In this document: positions 44,589-53,284 of the stretch, piece after piece
Layout: every line of letters starts with the position of its first letter
Position numbering within the stretch: position 1 is the first letter of the stretch
Assembly (NCBI RefSeq): GCF_032484785.1
Contig: NZ_JAUETR010000002.1
Coordinates: forward strand, 1,116,001-1,180,000
Source of the DNA: Bradyrhizobium sp. SZCCHNS1050
GTDB taxonomy: Bacteria > Pseudomonadota > Alphaproteobacteria > Rhizobiales > Xanthobacteraceae
Direction of reading: 5' to 3'
DNA: 64,000 nt
The notes under the pieces: model-generated
What the model saw: the letters and a program-made list of their open reading frames with translations, nothing else
The model's database searches: none
What the model was told of the DNA's origin: nothing
Program-made: the position numbers and the translations under genes

Positions 44589-44614
44589 ATATAGGCGGCA
44601 CGCCCGGGTTCCAG
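44589..44614 (-). promoter_or_regulatory. RpoH-like promoter of hsp20
   Basis: On the minus strand CTGGAA and CCTATAT are separated by 13 bases, close to the alphaproteobacterial heat-shock sigma pattern (CTTGAA, about 13 bases, CCTATNT). Transcription would start about 95 bases before the hsp20 ATG, giving the long leader annotated separately. Confidence 0.5.
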
Positions 44615-44933
44615 ATTGATTGCGATCAAATCGCTGAGCGGCTGGAGGTTCGGATCGGCGCGGCAGCCCCTCCAGGTTTCTTTCGGCGCCGGGGCCTCCA
44701 CAGCCGAAGAGCCGTTCAGGAAGAGCCTTGGAGATGGTGAACCGGACGTTAACCCGAACGGTTCGCGCGACGCTTGAGGAAAGGATGGAGAAAGCCTTAC
44801 AGTGCAAGGCCTTAGGTCCCATTGAGGAGGTGCGATCGCAACGCCCCGCGCGACCCTCCGACCACCGGGCTGGGCGGCCGGCGCATTCACAAACATTGCC
44901 CGCTTAACAAATTTTCCAGTCCCAGCAGAGAAG
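44615..44933. other. Divergent region upstream of hsp20 and the HerA-like gene
   Basis: About 320 bp. It should hold the promoter of the plus-strand HerA-like gene. A 40-codon frame at 44785 with a possible GAGGAAAGG before it is not convincing. No palindrome or repeat stands out. Confidence 0.35.
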
Positions 44934-46718
44934 GTGTCAACTCAACAATTCACCACAGGTTTCATGACCGTGACATCCTTCGGACGCGTGATCTCGGTGC
45001 GGGGCTCCCAGGCCCGCGTCGGCATTCTGTCGACACAGCAGATGAACGTCTCCGATATCCGCGCGACAGTCGGCCGTTTCGTCAGCATTCGCTGCCCGAG
45101 CGCCACGATCATTGCGATCATCACCGAGGTGACCAGCGAGGACCTCTCGCGTGCCAACGAATACGTCGCGACGGCTTCGGTAGACCTGCTCGGCGAGATT
45201 CTCGGGCCGGCCGAACGGCCCAAGTTCCAGCGCGGCGTCACCCACTACCCGACCATCGGCGACGCCGTCGACATGATCACGAGCGAGGAGCTGCGCACGA
45301 TCTACACGCCGACCGCCGGCGACCACATCGACATCGGCGCGCTGCAGCAGGACACCTCCGTGCGCGCCTGTGTCAATGTCGAGGAAATGCTGTCGAAGCA
45401 CTTCGCCGTGCTCGGTTCGACCGGCGTCGGCAAATCGACCGGCGTGTCGCTGCTGCTCAACGAGATCCTGAAGGCGCGGCCGAACCTGCGCATCTTCCTG
45501 CTCGACGTCCACAACGAATATGGCCGCTGCTTTGGTGAAAAGGCGCTGGTGCTGAACCCGCGCAACCTGAAGCTGCCGTTTTGGCTGTTCAATTTCGAGG
45601 AGATCGTCGACGTCCTGTTCGGCGGCCGACCGGGCGTGCCGGAAGAGCTCGACATCCTGGCCGAAGTGATCCCGCTGGCGAAGGGCATCTACACCCAATA
45701 CCAGAACACAGACCGCATCGGGCTCAAGCGCATCGACCCGAAGACCGTCGGCTACACCGTCGATACGCCGGTGCCCTACCGCCTCGTCGACCTGATCAAC
45801 CTGATCGACGAGCGCATGGGCAAGCTCGAGAACCGCTCCTCGCGCATCATCTATCACAAGCTGATCTCGCGGATCGAGACGGTACGCAACGACCCGCGCT
45901 ACGCCTTCATGTTCGACAACGCCAATGTCGGCGGCGACACCATGGCCGAGGTCATCAGCCACCTGTTCCGCCTGCCGGCCAACGGCCGGCCGATGACGGT
46001 CATGCAGCTCGCCGGCTTCCCGGCCGAGGTCGTCGACTCCGTGGTCTCGGTCGTGTGCCGCATGGCCTTCGATTTCGGCCTGTGGAGCGACGGCGTCTCG
46101 CCGCTGCTGTTCGTCTGCGAGGAAGCGCACCGTTACGCCTCGGCCGACCGCTCGATCGGCTTCGGCCCGACCCGCAAGGCGATCTCGCGCATCGCCAAGG
46201 AAGGCCGGAAATACGGCGTCTATCTCGGCCTGATCACCCAGCGGCCGGCCGAGCTCGACGCCACCATCATCTCCCAGTGCAACACGCTGTTCACGATGCG
46301 GCTTGCCAACGAGCGCGACCAGTCGCTGCTGCGTTCGGCGGTCTCGGATGCCGCTGCCAACCTGCTCTCCTTCGTTCCCTCGCTCGGCACCCGTGAGGTG
46401 CTGGCGTTCGGCGAAGGCGTCGCGCTGCCGACCCGGCTGCGCTTCAAGGAGGTGCCGCTGCATCAATTGCCGCGCAGCGAGGCGACGATCGCCACCGTCC
46501 GATCGGTGAATGCCGGACACGACATGCATTTCGTCAGTGCCGTGCTGGAGCGCTGGCGCGGAGCGACCTCGAGCCGGGACGCGTCGAGCGGCGACAGCGG
46601 CGCCGGCAACCTCGGAGATCGCGGCAGCCTGTCCGCCTCGCTGGACGCGCCAATGCTGCAGCCGTCGATGGGCCTCGACCCGGACCGCTTCTCGCTGCTG
46701 AAGAAGCCGCTGCGCTAA
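44934..46718 (+). CDS. HerA-like DUF87 ATPase
   Basis: 594 residues from GTG 44934; ATG 44964 is possible. An N-terminal HAS-barrel-like beta domain (FGRVISVRGSQARVGI) is followed by an FtsK/HerA-type motor: Walker A GSTGVGKS (161-168), Walker B in LLFVCEEAHRYAS, a polar residue segment in YLGLITQRPAELDATIISQCNT and an arginine in RLANERDQ. The sequence fits hexameric DNA-pumping ATPases. HerA normally works with the NurA nuclease or with SIR2/DUF4297-type effectors in defence systems; neither is encoded next to it, so this is more likely a chromosomal repair or translocation motor. The last 60 residues are Ser/Gly-rich and disordered. Confidence 0.88.
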   Translation: MSTQQFTTGFMTVTSFGRVISVRGSQARVGILSTQQMNVSDIRATVGRFVSIRCPSATIIAIITEVTSEDLSRANEYVATASVDLLGEILGPAERPKFQRGVTHYPTIGDAVDMITSEELRTIYTPTAGDHIDIGALQQDTSVRACVNVEEMLSKHFAVLGSTGVGKSTGVSLLLNEILKARPNLRIFLLDVHNEYGRCFGEKALVLNPRNLKLPFWLFNFEEIVDVLFGGRPGVPEELDILAEVIPLAKGIYTQYQNTDRIGLKRIDPKTVGYTVDTPVPYRLVDLINLIDERMGKLENRSSRIIYHKLISRIETVRNDPRYAFMFDNANVGGDTMAEVISHLFRLPANGRPMTVMQLAGFPAEVVDSVVSVVCRMAFDFGLWSDGVSPLLFVCEEAHRYASADRSIGFGPTRKAISRIAKEGRKYGVYLGLITQRPAELDATIISQCNTLFTMRLANERDQSLLRSAVSDAAANLLSFVPSLGTREVLAFGEGVALPTRLRFKEVPLHQLPRSEATIATVRSVNAGHDMHFVSAVLERWRGATSSRDASSGDSGAGNLGDRGSLSASLDAPMLQPSMGLDPDRFSLLKKPLR

Positions 46719-46877
46719 AGCCGGCGGCGGCTCCTCTCAACTCCCGATCGACGACGGCTGCCGAGGGGGCCTTGCGGGCACTCCGCCACTGGCGGGTGAT
46801 GGACCGAGCTGGACCGTTGCGCCTGCGCCGCGATCGACTAAGGTTCGCCCCCTGCCACGCATGCCGGACCCGTTGCC

Positions 46878-47462
46878 ATGACCCAGCCCGCCATCAGCCG
46901 CTTCCCCGTGCCCGCAATCGATGCGCTGCCGGACGACATCCGCACCCGCCTGCTCGGCGTGCAGGAGAAGAGCGGCTTCGTGCCCAACGTGTTCCTGACA
47001 CTTGCGCACAGGCCGGACGAGTTCCGCGCGTTCTTTGCGTATCACGACGCGCTGATGGAGAAGGACGGCGGGCTGACCAAGGCCGAGCGCGAGATGATCG
47101 TGGTCGCGACCTCGAGCGCCAACCAGTGCCAGTATTGCGTGATCGCGCACGGCGCGATCCTGCGCATCCGCGCCAAGAATCCCCTGATCGCCGACCAGAT
47201 CGCGATCAACTACCGCAAGGCCGACATCACGCCACGGCAGCGGGCGATGCTCGATTTCGCGATGAAGGTGGCGCTCGAGGCGCAAACGGTCGGGGATGCC
47301 GATTTCAAGGCGCTGGCCGGCCACGGCTTCGGCGACGACGATATCTGGGACATCGCCGCGATCGCGGCGTTCTTCGCGCTGTCGAACCGGATCGCGAATG
47401 TCACGGGCATGCGGCCCAACGACGAGTTCTACCTGATGGGGCGGCTGCCGAAGACCACGTGA
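46878..47462 (+). CDS. AhpD-like / carboxymuconolactone decarboxylase-family peroxidase
   Basis: 194 residues, all helical. The redox centre is CQYC at 84-87 with H91 (NQCQYCVIAHG), the AhpD/peroxidase-related arrangement Cx2Cx3H, and a conserved acidic residue in the KAEREMIVVATS helix. Such proteins reduce alkyl hydroperoxides using a thiol partner. The end GMRPNDEFYLMGR matches the uncharacterised peroxidase-related subfamily. It converges with the ParB-like gene, 5 bp apart. Confidence 0.88.
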   Translation: MTQPAISRFPVPAIDALPDDIRTRLLGVQEKSGFVPNVFLTLAHRPDEFRAFFAYHDALMEKDGGLTKAEREMIVVATSSANQCQYCVIAHGAILRIRAKNPLIADQIAINYRKADITPRQRAMLDFAMKVALEAQTVGDADFKALAGHGFGDDDIWDIAAIAAFFALSNRIANVTGMRPNDEFYLMGRLPKTT

Positions 47463-47467
47463 GACGA

Positions 47468-48094
47468 TCAGTCGTCCGACGCCGGCCCGCACCAGCCGGG
47501 CAGATAGACCGCGTCGTGGCTCTTTGCGGCCGCCAGCGCGTGCTCCATGGCGGCGGCAAAATGGGTCTCGACCGTCTTGCGCTTGACCTTGCGGCGCAGG
47601 AAGTCGGCCCATAGGAACTCGCTGAACGGCGTCGTGTCCTTGGCGAAGCCGCCGGCGCGGCGCAGCTCGCCGGCCAGGCTGCGGAACGGATCGTCCTTCA
47701 GATTCGCGACGGACTTCGGCAGATCCTTGAAATGCCGCCGCTCGCCCTTGGCGTCGTAAGGATAGACCCAGCGCTTGTTGTCCATCACGCCCCAGAACGC
47801 CTCGCGATCGACCATCGAGAGGTCGCCGATCACCGTGACCAGCACGTCCTTGACGCCCTCGTCATGGAGCGCGCGGGCGAGGTGATGGTGGTCGACGACG
47901 TAGTGCCGCTCATCGGGACCAAGCACCACCGGGATCATGTGCTTGCCGAGCAGCTCGGCCTGCTTCTTCTTCGACTTGTGCTCGCGCCAGCGCTCGCGTT
48001 TCTCCTTCACCTCGCGCATGCCCACGGTCATCTGCGTCGGGCGCAGGGACAGGATCGGCACGGGATGAAGCAGCGGCTCGCGGGTATTGGCCAT
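47468..48094 (-). CDS. ParB-like (ParBc_2) protein
   Basis: 208 residues from ATG 48094, with CCGGAG upstream. The ParB-like nuclease fold is recognisable from MTVGMREVKEKRERW, IPVVLGPDERHYVVDHHHLARAL (the box II-like GxDxHHR segment) and VIGDLSMVDREAFW. This branch is a stand-alone ParBc_2 family with no HTH, so it is not the chromosome partition ParB. Related domains bind or hydrolyse CTP or cut DNA, but the activity of this branch is not established. A possible longer start at 48121 adds nine residues. Confidence 0.8.
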   Translation of the reverse strand: MANTREPLLHPVPILSLRPTQMTVGMREVKEKRERWREHKSKKKQAELLGKHMIPVVLGPDERHYVVDHHHLARALHDEGVKDVLVTVIGDLSMVDREAFWGVMDNKRWVYPYDAKGERRHFKDLPKSVANLKDDPFRSLAGELRRAGGFAKDTTPFSEFLWADFLRRKVKRKTVETHFAAAMEHALAAAKSHDAVYLPGWCGPASDD

Positions 48095-48331
48095 GGCTGG
48101 GCTCCGGGGGATGATCAGCATTATGCCACGCCTGCCGAGCCGTTCCAGCGCATCTGCCCGTAGCTGCGACGCCGTTCGGACCGGCCGCGGCAGGTTCCAA
48201 TCACCCGCGGAGCGGGCGCCGATTGGATGCATCCGAGGAGCGAGATGCTTTGCTGATGCAGCTCAATTATGGCAAAGTTTCTTTGTGAGAGGTCGGGCCT
48301 GCGTGCTAGAAAGGACCATCGGAGTCGAGGC

Positions 48332-48682
48332 ATGAAGTCCCAGCGCCCCATTGCAGCGGAGGAAGAGCATCGCGTGGTGCCGTTCCGGCCGCGCAGCAGT
48401 CCGGTGCGGCGCGTCACCGAGGGCGGCAGTCCGCCGATTCAGCTGCATCGGGGCGAGCGGCCGACACTCGATCTCTCCCGGTATGAGCAGCCCCGCGAGG
48501 AGCCCGATGACTTCCGTCACCGCATCCTGGCCAACATCGCCGCCATCGCCTTCACGGTCGCGTTGACCGCGATCGGCATCTGGCTGGCGATGAGCATTGC
48601 CGACCTGCGCAAGACCCAGGACTGCCTGCTGACCGGACGGCGCGACTGCGCCCGCATCATCACCGAGACCTACACGCCCTGA
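48332..48682 (+). CDS. Hypothetical membrane protein
   Basis: 116 residues from ATG 48332, with GGAGTCGAGGC upstream. The N-terminal 60 residues are basic and disordered (EEEHRVVPFRPRSSPVRR). One hydrophobic span (ILANIAAIAFTVALTAIGIWLAMSIA) is followed by a short tail with two Cys residues (QDCLLTGRRDCARI) that would lie in the periplasm. This architecture is common in Bradyrhizobium, but no function is known to me. Confidence 0.65.
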   Translation: MKSQRPIAAEEEHRVVPFRPRSSPVRRVTEGGSPPIQLHRGERPTLDLSRYEQPREEPDDFRHRILANIAAIAFTVALTAIGIWLAMSIADLRKTQDCLLTGRRDCARIITETYTP

Positions 48683-48899
48683 TCCCCCTGCTGGACGCGG
48701 CTGCCGCGGCCGACGAGGCATCACAATCCCGCCACAACCGCCGTGTCCGGCTCCATTGAACTCACCGCGTCGCTCCGATATACGGGCACACGACTCCCGG
48801 GCGACGGGGGTAGAAGGGCTCGCATCAGACGGCCCCGGGGGCGCGGTGTCCTCCCGTCGCCACCTACCGGATTAGCTCCAAAATATCAAAGGCTTAGTG

Positions 48900-49181
48900 A
48901 TGTCCTCAACATTCGATCAGGTCGCCACGATCATCGCTGAAACCTGCGACATCCCGCGCGACACGATCACGCCGGATAGCCATGCCATCGACGATCTGGG
49001 CATCGACAGCCTCGATTTCCTCGACATCGCATTTGCGATCGACAAGGCCTTCGGGATCAAGCTGCCGCTCGAGAAGTGGACGCAGGAAGTCAACGACGGC
49101 AAAGCCAGCACCGAGCAGTATTTCGTGCTGAAGAACCTGTGCGCCCGCATCGACGAGCTGGTCGCCGCCAAGGGCGCGTGA
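48900..49181 (+). CDS. acpXL: Acyl carrier protein AcpXL for the lipid A very-long-chain fatty acid
   Basis: 93 residues. The phosphopantetheine serine is S37 in GIDSLDFLD. It is longer than housekeeping AcpP and has the [21 protein letters not shown] segment seen in rhizobial AcpXL. It carries the growing 27-hydroxy-C28 (or longer) chain that LpxXL transfers to lipid A. It is the first gene of the cluster. ATG 48900 is preceded directly by an in-frame GTG at 48897, so the exact start is uncertain by one codon. Confidence 0.93.
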   Translation: MSSTFDQVATIIAETCDIPRDTITPDSHAIDDLGIDSLDFLDIAFAIDKAFGIKLPLEKWTQEVNDGKASTEQYFVLKNLCARIDELVAAKGA

Positions 49182-49190
49182 GCGCCCGCC

Positions 49191-49661
49191 ATGCAGATCG
49201 AATACTTCCTGCTCATCGACCGCATTCTCGATCTCCGGCTGGACGAGAAGACCATCACCGTCGAAGCCAAGGTCCCCACCGAAAGCACGATCTTCGAAGG
49301 ACATTTCCCGGGCTATCCGATCATGCCCGGCGTTCTCCTGATCGAATCGATGGCGCAGACATCGGGCTGGCTGCTGCTCGCGCTGATGAAGTTCGAGCGG
49401 ATGCCGTTCCTTGCCGCAGTCAAGGAGGCCAAGATGCGCGGCTTCGTGTCGCCGGGCGAGGTGCTGACCGTCGAGGCCAACGTGCTGCACGAGGGCTCCG
49501 GTTACGCCATGACCGAAGCGCGCGTGAAGGTCGGCGGCAAACTGCGTTCGAATGCGACCATCACTTTCAGTCACGTCCCCTTCCCCAATCCGGAGCTGCG
49601 CGGGCACATGGACGCCGTCGCCGAGCGCGTCGGCTTTCCGCAACAGGTCCTGCAGCGATGA
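49191..49661 (+). CDS. fabZXL: 3-hydroxyacyl-ACP dehydratase of the VLCFA pathway (FabZ type)
   Basis: 156 residues of the hot-dog fold. The active-site motif is GHFPGYPIMPGVLLIESMAQ with H38 and E52, as in FabZ. It dehydrates the hydroxyacyl intermediate on AcpXL. It starts 9 bp after acpXL and its stop overlaps the start of fabF2XL (ATGA). Confidence 0.93.
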   Translation: MQIEYFLLIDRILDLRLDEKTITVEAKVPTESTIFEGHFPGYPIMPGVLLIESMAQTSGWLLLALMKFERMPFLAAVKEAKMRGFVSPGEVLTVEANVLHEGSGYAMTEARVKVGGKLRSNATITFSHVPFPNPELRGHMDAVAERVGFPQQVLQR

Positions 49662-50863
49662 GTGAGACGACAGCCGTGACCTCCGAACCCGTCGAAGTCT
49701 GGATCACCGGTATCGGTCTTGCGACCTCGCTTGGCGAGGGACTCGATGCGAACTGGGACGCCCTCAACTCCGGCCGGATCAACGTCGATGAGCAGGGTTT
49801 CGCGCCCTACATCGTGCATCCCTGGGCCAAGGTGAATCTGGAAGCGCAGATCCCGAAGAAGGAGCAGCGCCAGATGGAGGCGTGGCAGCGCATCGGCACC
49901 TATGCCGCCGGGCTTGCGCTGGATTCCGCCGGCCTCAAGGGCAACAAGGACATCCTGTCGCGGATGGACATGATCGTCGCCGCGGGCGGCGGTGAGCGCG
50001 ACATCTCCGTCGACACCGCGATCCTCAACGCGGAAGCCCAGGGCAATTGCACGCCCGGCTTCCTGAACGATCGGCTGATGAGCGACCTGCGCCCGACCCT
50101 GTTCCTGGCGCAGTTGTCCAACCTGCTCGCCGGCAACATCGCGATCTCGCACGGCGTCTGCGGCACCTCGCGCACCTTCATGGGCGAGGAGGTTGCGGGC
50201 GTCGACGCGTTCAAGATCGCTTTGGCCCGCATCGCCGGCGGCCAGAGCGACATCGCGCTGGTCGGCGGCTCGCACAATGGCGAGCGCAAGGATCTGCTCG
50301 TGCTGTACGAGTTCGGCGACTACAATCTGAAGAACGAATTCAAGCCGGTCTGGTCCCGCAAGGACCATCCGGGCTTCGCGCTCGGATCGGCCGGCGCGTT
50401 CCTGGTGCTGGAATCCAGGCCACATGCCGAGGCCCGCGGCGCCAAGCCGCTGGCCCGGCTCAGCAAGGTCGTCGCCGACCGCGCCCGCCGCAAGGAGGCA
50501 GGCGCGGTGACCGGAACGCTGGACCGTCTGTGGTTGGCGCTCGACGTCCACGAGGCCCCCGGCGCCATCATCACCGGCGCGACCGGCGCCGAGCCGGTGA
50601 CGTCGGAGGAGCGCGCATTCCTCGACCATCACAAGGCGTTCGCGGTGCGCTCGAGCGGGACCCGCTTCGGCCATTCGATGGAGGCGCAGTTCGCGCTCGG
50701 TCTCGCGCTCGCTGCGCTCTCGATCTCGCGCGGCGCGCTGTTCGCGCCGGGTGACGCCTCGGGCGTGGAGACCGACATGAAGGATGCTCCGGCCCAGATC
50801 GTGGTGGTCGGCGCCGGCCACTACCGCGGCGAAGGCATGGCCTTGGTCGAAGCAGTCAAGTGA
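49658..50863 (+). CDS. fabF2XL: Beta-ketoacyl-ACP synthase homologue of the VLCFA pathway, one histidine missing
   Basis: 401 residues. The nucleophile is retained as C168 (SHGVCGTSR), and the second catalytic histidine as H339 (GTRFGHSMEAQ). The first histidine, normally in NAHGT, is replaced: the aligned segment is TGATGAEP with Ala308. A Cys-x-His pair without the first His suggests reduced condensation, or a role as chain-length partner in a heterodimer with the next gene product, as in KS-CLF pairs. In rhizobial clusters this position is occupied by fabF2XL. The start overlaps fabZXL (ATGA). Confidence 0.9.
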   Translation: MSETTAVTSEPVEVWITGIGLATSLGEGLDANWDALNSGRINVDEQGFAPYIVHPWAKVNLEAQIPKKEQRQMEAWQRIGTYAAGLALDSAGLKGNKDILSRMDMIVAAGGGERDISVDTAILNAEAQGNCTPGFLNDRLMSDLRPTLFLAQLSNLLAGNIAISHGVCGTSRTFMGEEVAGVDAFKIALARIAGGQSDIALVGGSHNGERKDLLVLYEFGDYNLKNEFKPVWSRKDHPGFALGSAGAFLVLESRPHAEARGAKPLARLSKVVADRARRKEAGAVTGTLDRLWLALDVHEAPGAIITGATGAEPVTSEERAFLDHHKAFAVRSSGTRFGHSMEAQFALGLALAALSISRGALFAPGDASGVETDMKDAPAQIVVVGAGHYRGEGMALVEAVK

Positions 50864-50901
50864 ACGCGGCACGGCCTTAAGAAGACACGACGGGGGACAT
50901 C

Positions 50902-52176
50902 ATGAGTGTACGCGACAAGTTTGGACGCCCCATCGTGGTCGTGACCGGGATGGGCATCGTCACCTCCCTTGGGGCAGGCAAGTCCGATAATTGGAACAAG
51001 CTCGTGGCCGGCGAGTCCGGAATCCGCACCATCACGCGGTTTCCGATCGACGGCTTGAAGACGACCATGGCCGGCACGGTCGATTTCGTCCCCGTGGCGC
51101 CGTTCACGTCGACGGGACTGTCCGAGCGGCTCGGTCACATGGCCGTCGAGGAAGCCATCGCGCAGGCTGGAATCGGCAGCAAGGGCGATTTTCCGGGCCC
51201 GCTGTTTCTCGCCGTGGCGCCGGTCGAGATCGAGTGGCCCCAGCGTCTGGAGCTCGCGCACGAGGTTGGCGGCACTCAGTTCACCTATGACGACCTGCTG
51301 AAGGTCTGCGGCGGCGGCAAGTTCGTCAACTATCACCACCGCTTCCTGTTCGGCTCGGTCGCCGATTCGCTGTCCGACACCTTCGGCACCAAGGGCTCGC
51401 CGATCTCGCTGTCGACCGCCTGCGCCTCCGGCGCGACCGCGATCCAGCTCGGCGTCGAAGCCATCCGACGCGGTGAGACTGACGTCGCGCTATGCGCCGC
51501 CACCGAAGGCTCGGTCAATCCGGAAGGGCTCGTGCGCTTCTCGCTGCTGTCGGCGCTGTCGACCCAGAACGACCCGCCGCAGGCCGCCTCCAAGCCGTTC
51601 TCCAAGAACCGCGATGGCTTCGTGATGGCCGAGGGCGCCGGCGCGCTGGTGCTGGAAAGCTACGACGCGGCCGTGGCGCGCGGCGCCAAGATCCTCGGCG
51701 TCGTCGCTGGCTGCGGCGAGCTGACCGACTCCTTCCACCGCACCCGTTCCTCGCCGGACGGCAAGCCGATCATCGGCTGCATCCGCAAGGCGCTCGCCGA
51801 TGCCGGCATGGCCCCTGAGCAGATCGACCATATCAATGCCCACGGCACCGCCACGCCCGAGAACGACAAGATGGAATATGTCGGCGTCTCCGCCGTGTTC
51901 GGCGAGCACACCAGCAAGATTCCAGTGTCGTCGAACAAGTCGATGGTCGGCCACACGATCTCGGCAGCCGGCGCGGTCGAGGCGATCTTCTCGCTGCAGA
52001 CGCTCGAGCATCAGCGCATTCCGCCGACCATCAACTACGACATTCCGGATCCCGCGATCCTGTTCGACGTCGTCGGCAACAAGGCCCGCGATGCGCGCGT
52101 CACCACCGTGATGTCGAATTCGTTCGGCTTCGGCGGCCAGAACGCCTCGCTGATCCTGACGCGCGAACCGGCCTGA
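50902..52176 (+). CDS. fabF1XL: Beta-ketoacyl-ACP synthase II of the VLCFA pathway
   Basis: 424 residues with the complete condensing triad: C174 (STACASG), H314 (NAHGTATPEND) and H351 (SMVGHTISAAG). A GGGGGACATC precedes ATG 50902, 38 bp after fabF2XL. It elongates the AcpXL-bound acyl chain with malonyl-ACP. A complete triad next to an incomplete homologue supports a functional pair. Confidence 0.94.
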   Translation: MSVRDKFGRPIVVVTGMGIVTSLGAGKSDNWNKLVAGESGIRTITRFPIDGLKTTMAGTVDFVPVAPFTSTGLSERLGHMAVEEAIAQAGIGSKGDFPGPLFLAVAPVEIEWPQRLELAHEVGGTQFTYDDLLKVCGGGKFVNYHHRFLFGSVADSLSDTFGTKGSPISLSTACASGATAIQLGVEAIRRGETDVALCAATEGSVNPEGLVRFSLLSALSTQNDPPQAASKPFSKNRDGFVMAEGAGALVLESYDAAVARGAKILGVVAGCGELTDSFHRTRSSPDGKPIIGCIRKALADAGMAPEQIDHINAHGTATPENDKMEYVGVSAVFGEHTSKIPVSSNKSMVGHTISAAGAVEAIFSLQTLEHQRIPPTINYDIPDPAILFDVVGNKARDARVTTVMSNSFGFGGQNASLILTREPA

Positions 52177-52192
52177 TCCGCCGCTGCCATCG

Positions 52193-53125
52193 ATGAGTCT
52201 CCTGCCCCTCCGGACCAAGCTCGTGATCCGCCGAGCCGTGAAGTCGGCCGGGGCTTCCGCCGTCGGCGCGCTGACGGTCGGCATGCTCAGGACCACGCGC
52301 TATTTCGACCCGCAGAAGACGGCCGACCGCTTCGCGCGCATTGCGCAGATGATCGGGCCACGCCTGCGCGAGCAGCGCATTGGTCGCGACAATCTCACCG
52401 CGGCCTTCCCGGAGAAATCGCCCGACGAGATCGAGAGAATCCTCGCCGGCGTGTGGGACAATCTCGGCCGCGTCGGCGCCGAGTTCGCCCATCTCGACAA
52501 GATCTGGGATTACGACGAGGCGCATCCCGAGCGCAGCCGGATCGAGCTGTCGCCGCGCACCCATGAGCTGTTTCATCAGCTCCGTCTCGACGGCAAGCCA
52601 GCCCTGATCTTTGCCAGCCATCTCGCCAATTGGGAGATGCCGGCGCTGGCGGCGGTCGCCCATAAGCTCGATACGGCGATCCTTTATCGTCGACCCAACA
52701 TCGCCGCCGCCGACCGCATCATCCAGGAGATACGGCAGGTCAAGATGGGCACACTGGTCCCGGCCGGCCGCGACGCCCCGCTGCGGCTGGCCCAGGCGCT
52801 CAAGAACGGCCAGCACGTTGCCATGCTGGTCGATCAGTACCTGACCGGCGGCGTCGAGGTGACGTTCTTCGGCCGCAAGACCCGCGCCAATCCGATGCTG
52901 GCCCGCCTCTTACGCCAGGTCGAATGCCCGGTGCATGGCGTGCGCATCATCCGCCTCCCCGGCAATCGCTTCCGCGCCGAAGTCTCGGAGGAAGTGACGC
53001 CGGTGCGGACGGCCGACGGACAGATCGACATCCAGGGCACGACGCAGGCGATCACCGACGTCGTCGAGAGTTGGGTCCGCGAATATCCCGAGCAATGGCT
53101 CTGGCTGCACCGGCGCTGGCGGTAG
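52193..53125 (+). CDS. lpxXL: Lipid A VLCFA acyltransferase LpxXL
   Basis: 310 residues of the LpxL/HtrB family. The HX4E catalytic motif is H143-LANW-E148 (FASHLANWEMP), and a second conserved segment is AMLVDQYLTGGVEVTFFGRK. A short hydrophobic N-terminus anchors it to the inner membrane. It transfers the very-long-chain hydroxy acid from AcpXL to lipid A as a secondary acyl chain. It lies 16 bp after fabF1XL and is co-transcribed. In many Rhizobium clusters an adh gene lies between; none is here. Confidence 0.92.
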   Translation: MSLLPLRTKLVIRRAVKSAGASAVGALTVGMLRTTRYFDPQKTADRFARIAQMIGPRLREQRIGRDNLTAAFPEKSPDEIERILAGVWDNLGRVGAEFAHLDKIWDYDEAHPERSRIELSPRTHELFHQLRLDGKPALIFASHLANWEMPALAAVAHKLDTAILYRRPNIAAADRIIQEIRQVKMGTLVPAGRDAPLRLAQALKNGQHVAMLVDQYLTGGVEVTFFGRKTRANPMLARLLRQVECPVHGVRIIRLPGNRFRAEVSEEVTPVRTADGQIDIQGTTQAITDVVESWVREYPEQWLWLHRRWR

Positions 53126-53284
53126 CTCGCGCCGTACCAAATTCCACCCCAAGGAAGCCGGTTGGCAGCATCCGATGCCGTCGACAGGCCCATCCGAAGA
53201 AAACTCTTACCTCCTACACGAACGCTCGCTACCTTGGCCGCCGATCCGACAGATGTTCGGAAGCTCCAGGGAGGACAAGCGCGA

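Noticed and set aside
44785..44907. 40-codon frame with GAGGAAAGG before the ATG, upstream of the HerA-like gene
   Set aside because: The product has no membrane segment or recognisable motif and a composition like non-coding DNA of this genome. It overlaps the expected promoter region.
47468..48094. Chromosome partition parB
   Set aside because: It lacks the HTH and C-terminal dimer domain of ParB, and there is no parA or parS cluster next to it. It belongs to the stand-alone ParBc_2 group.
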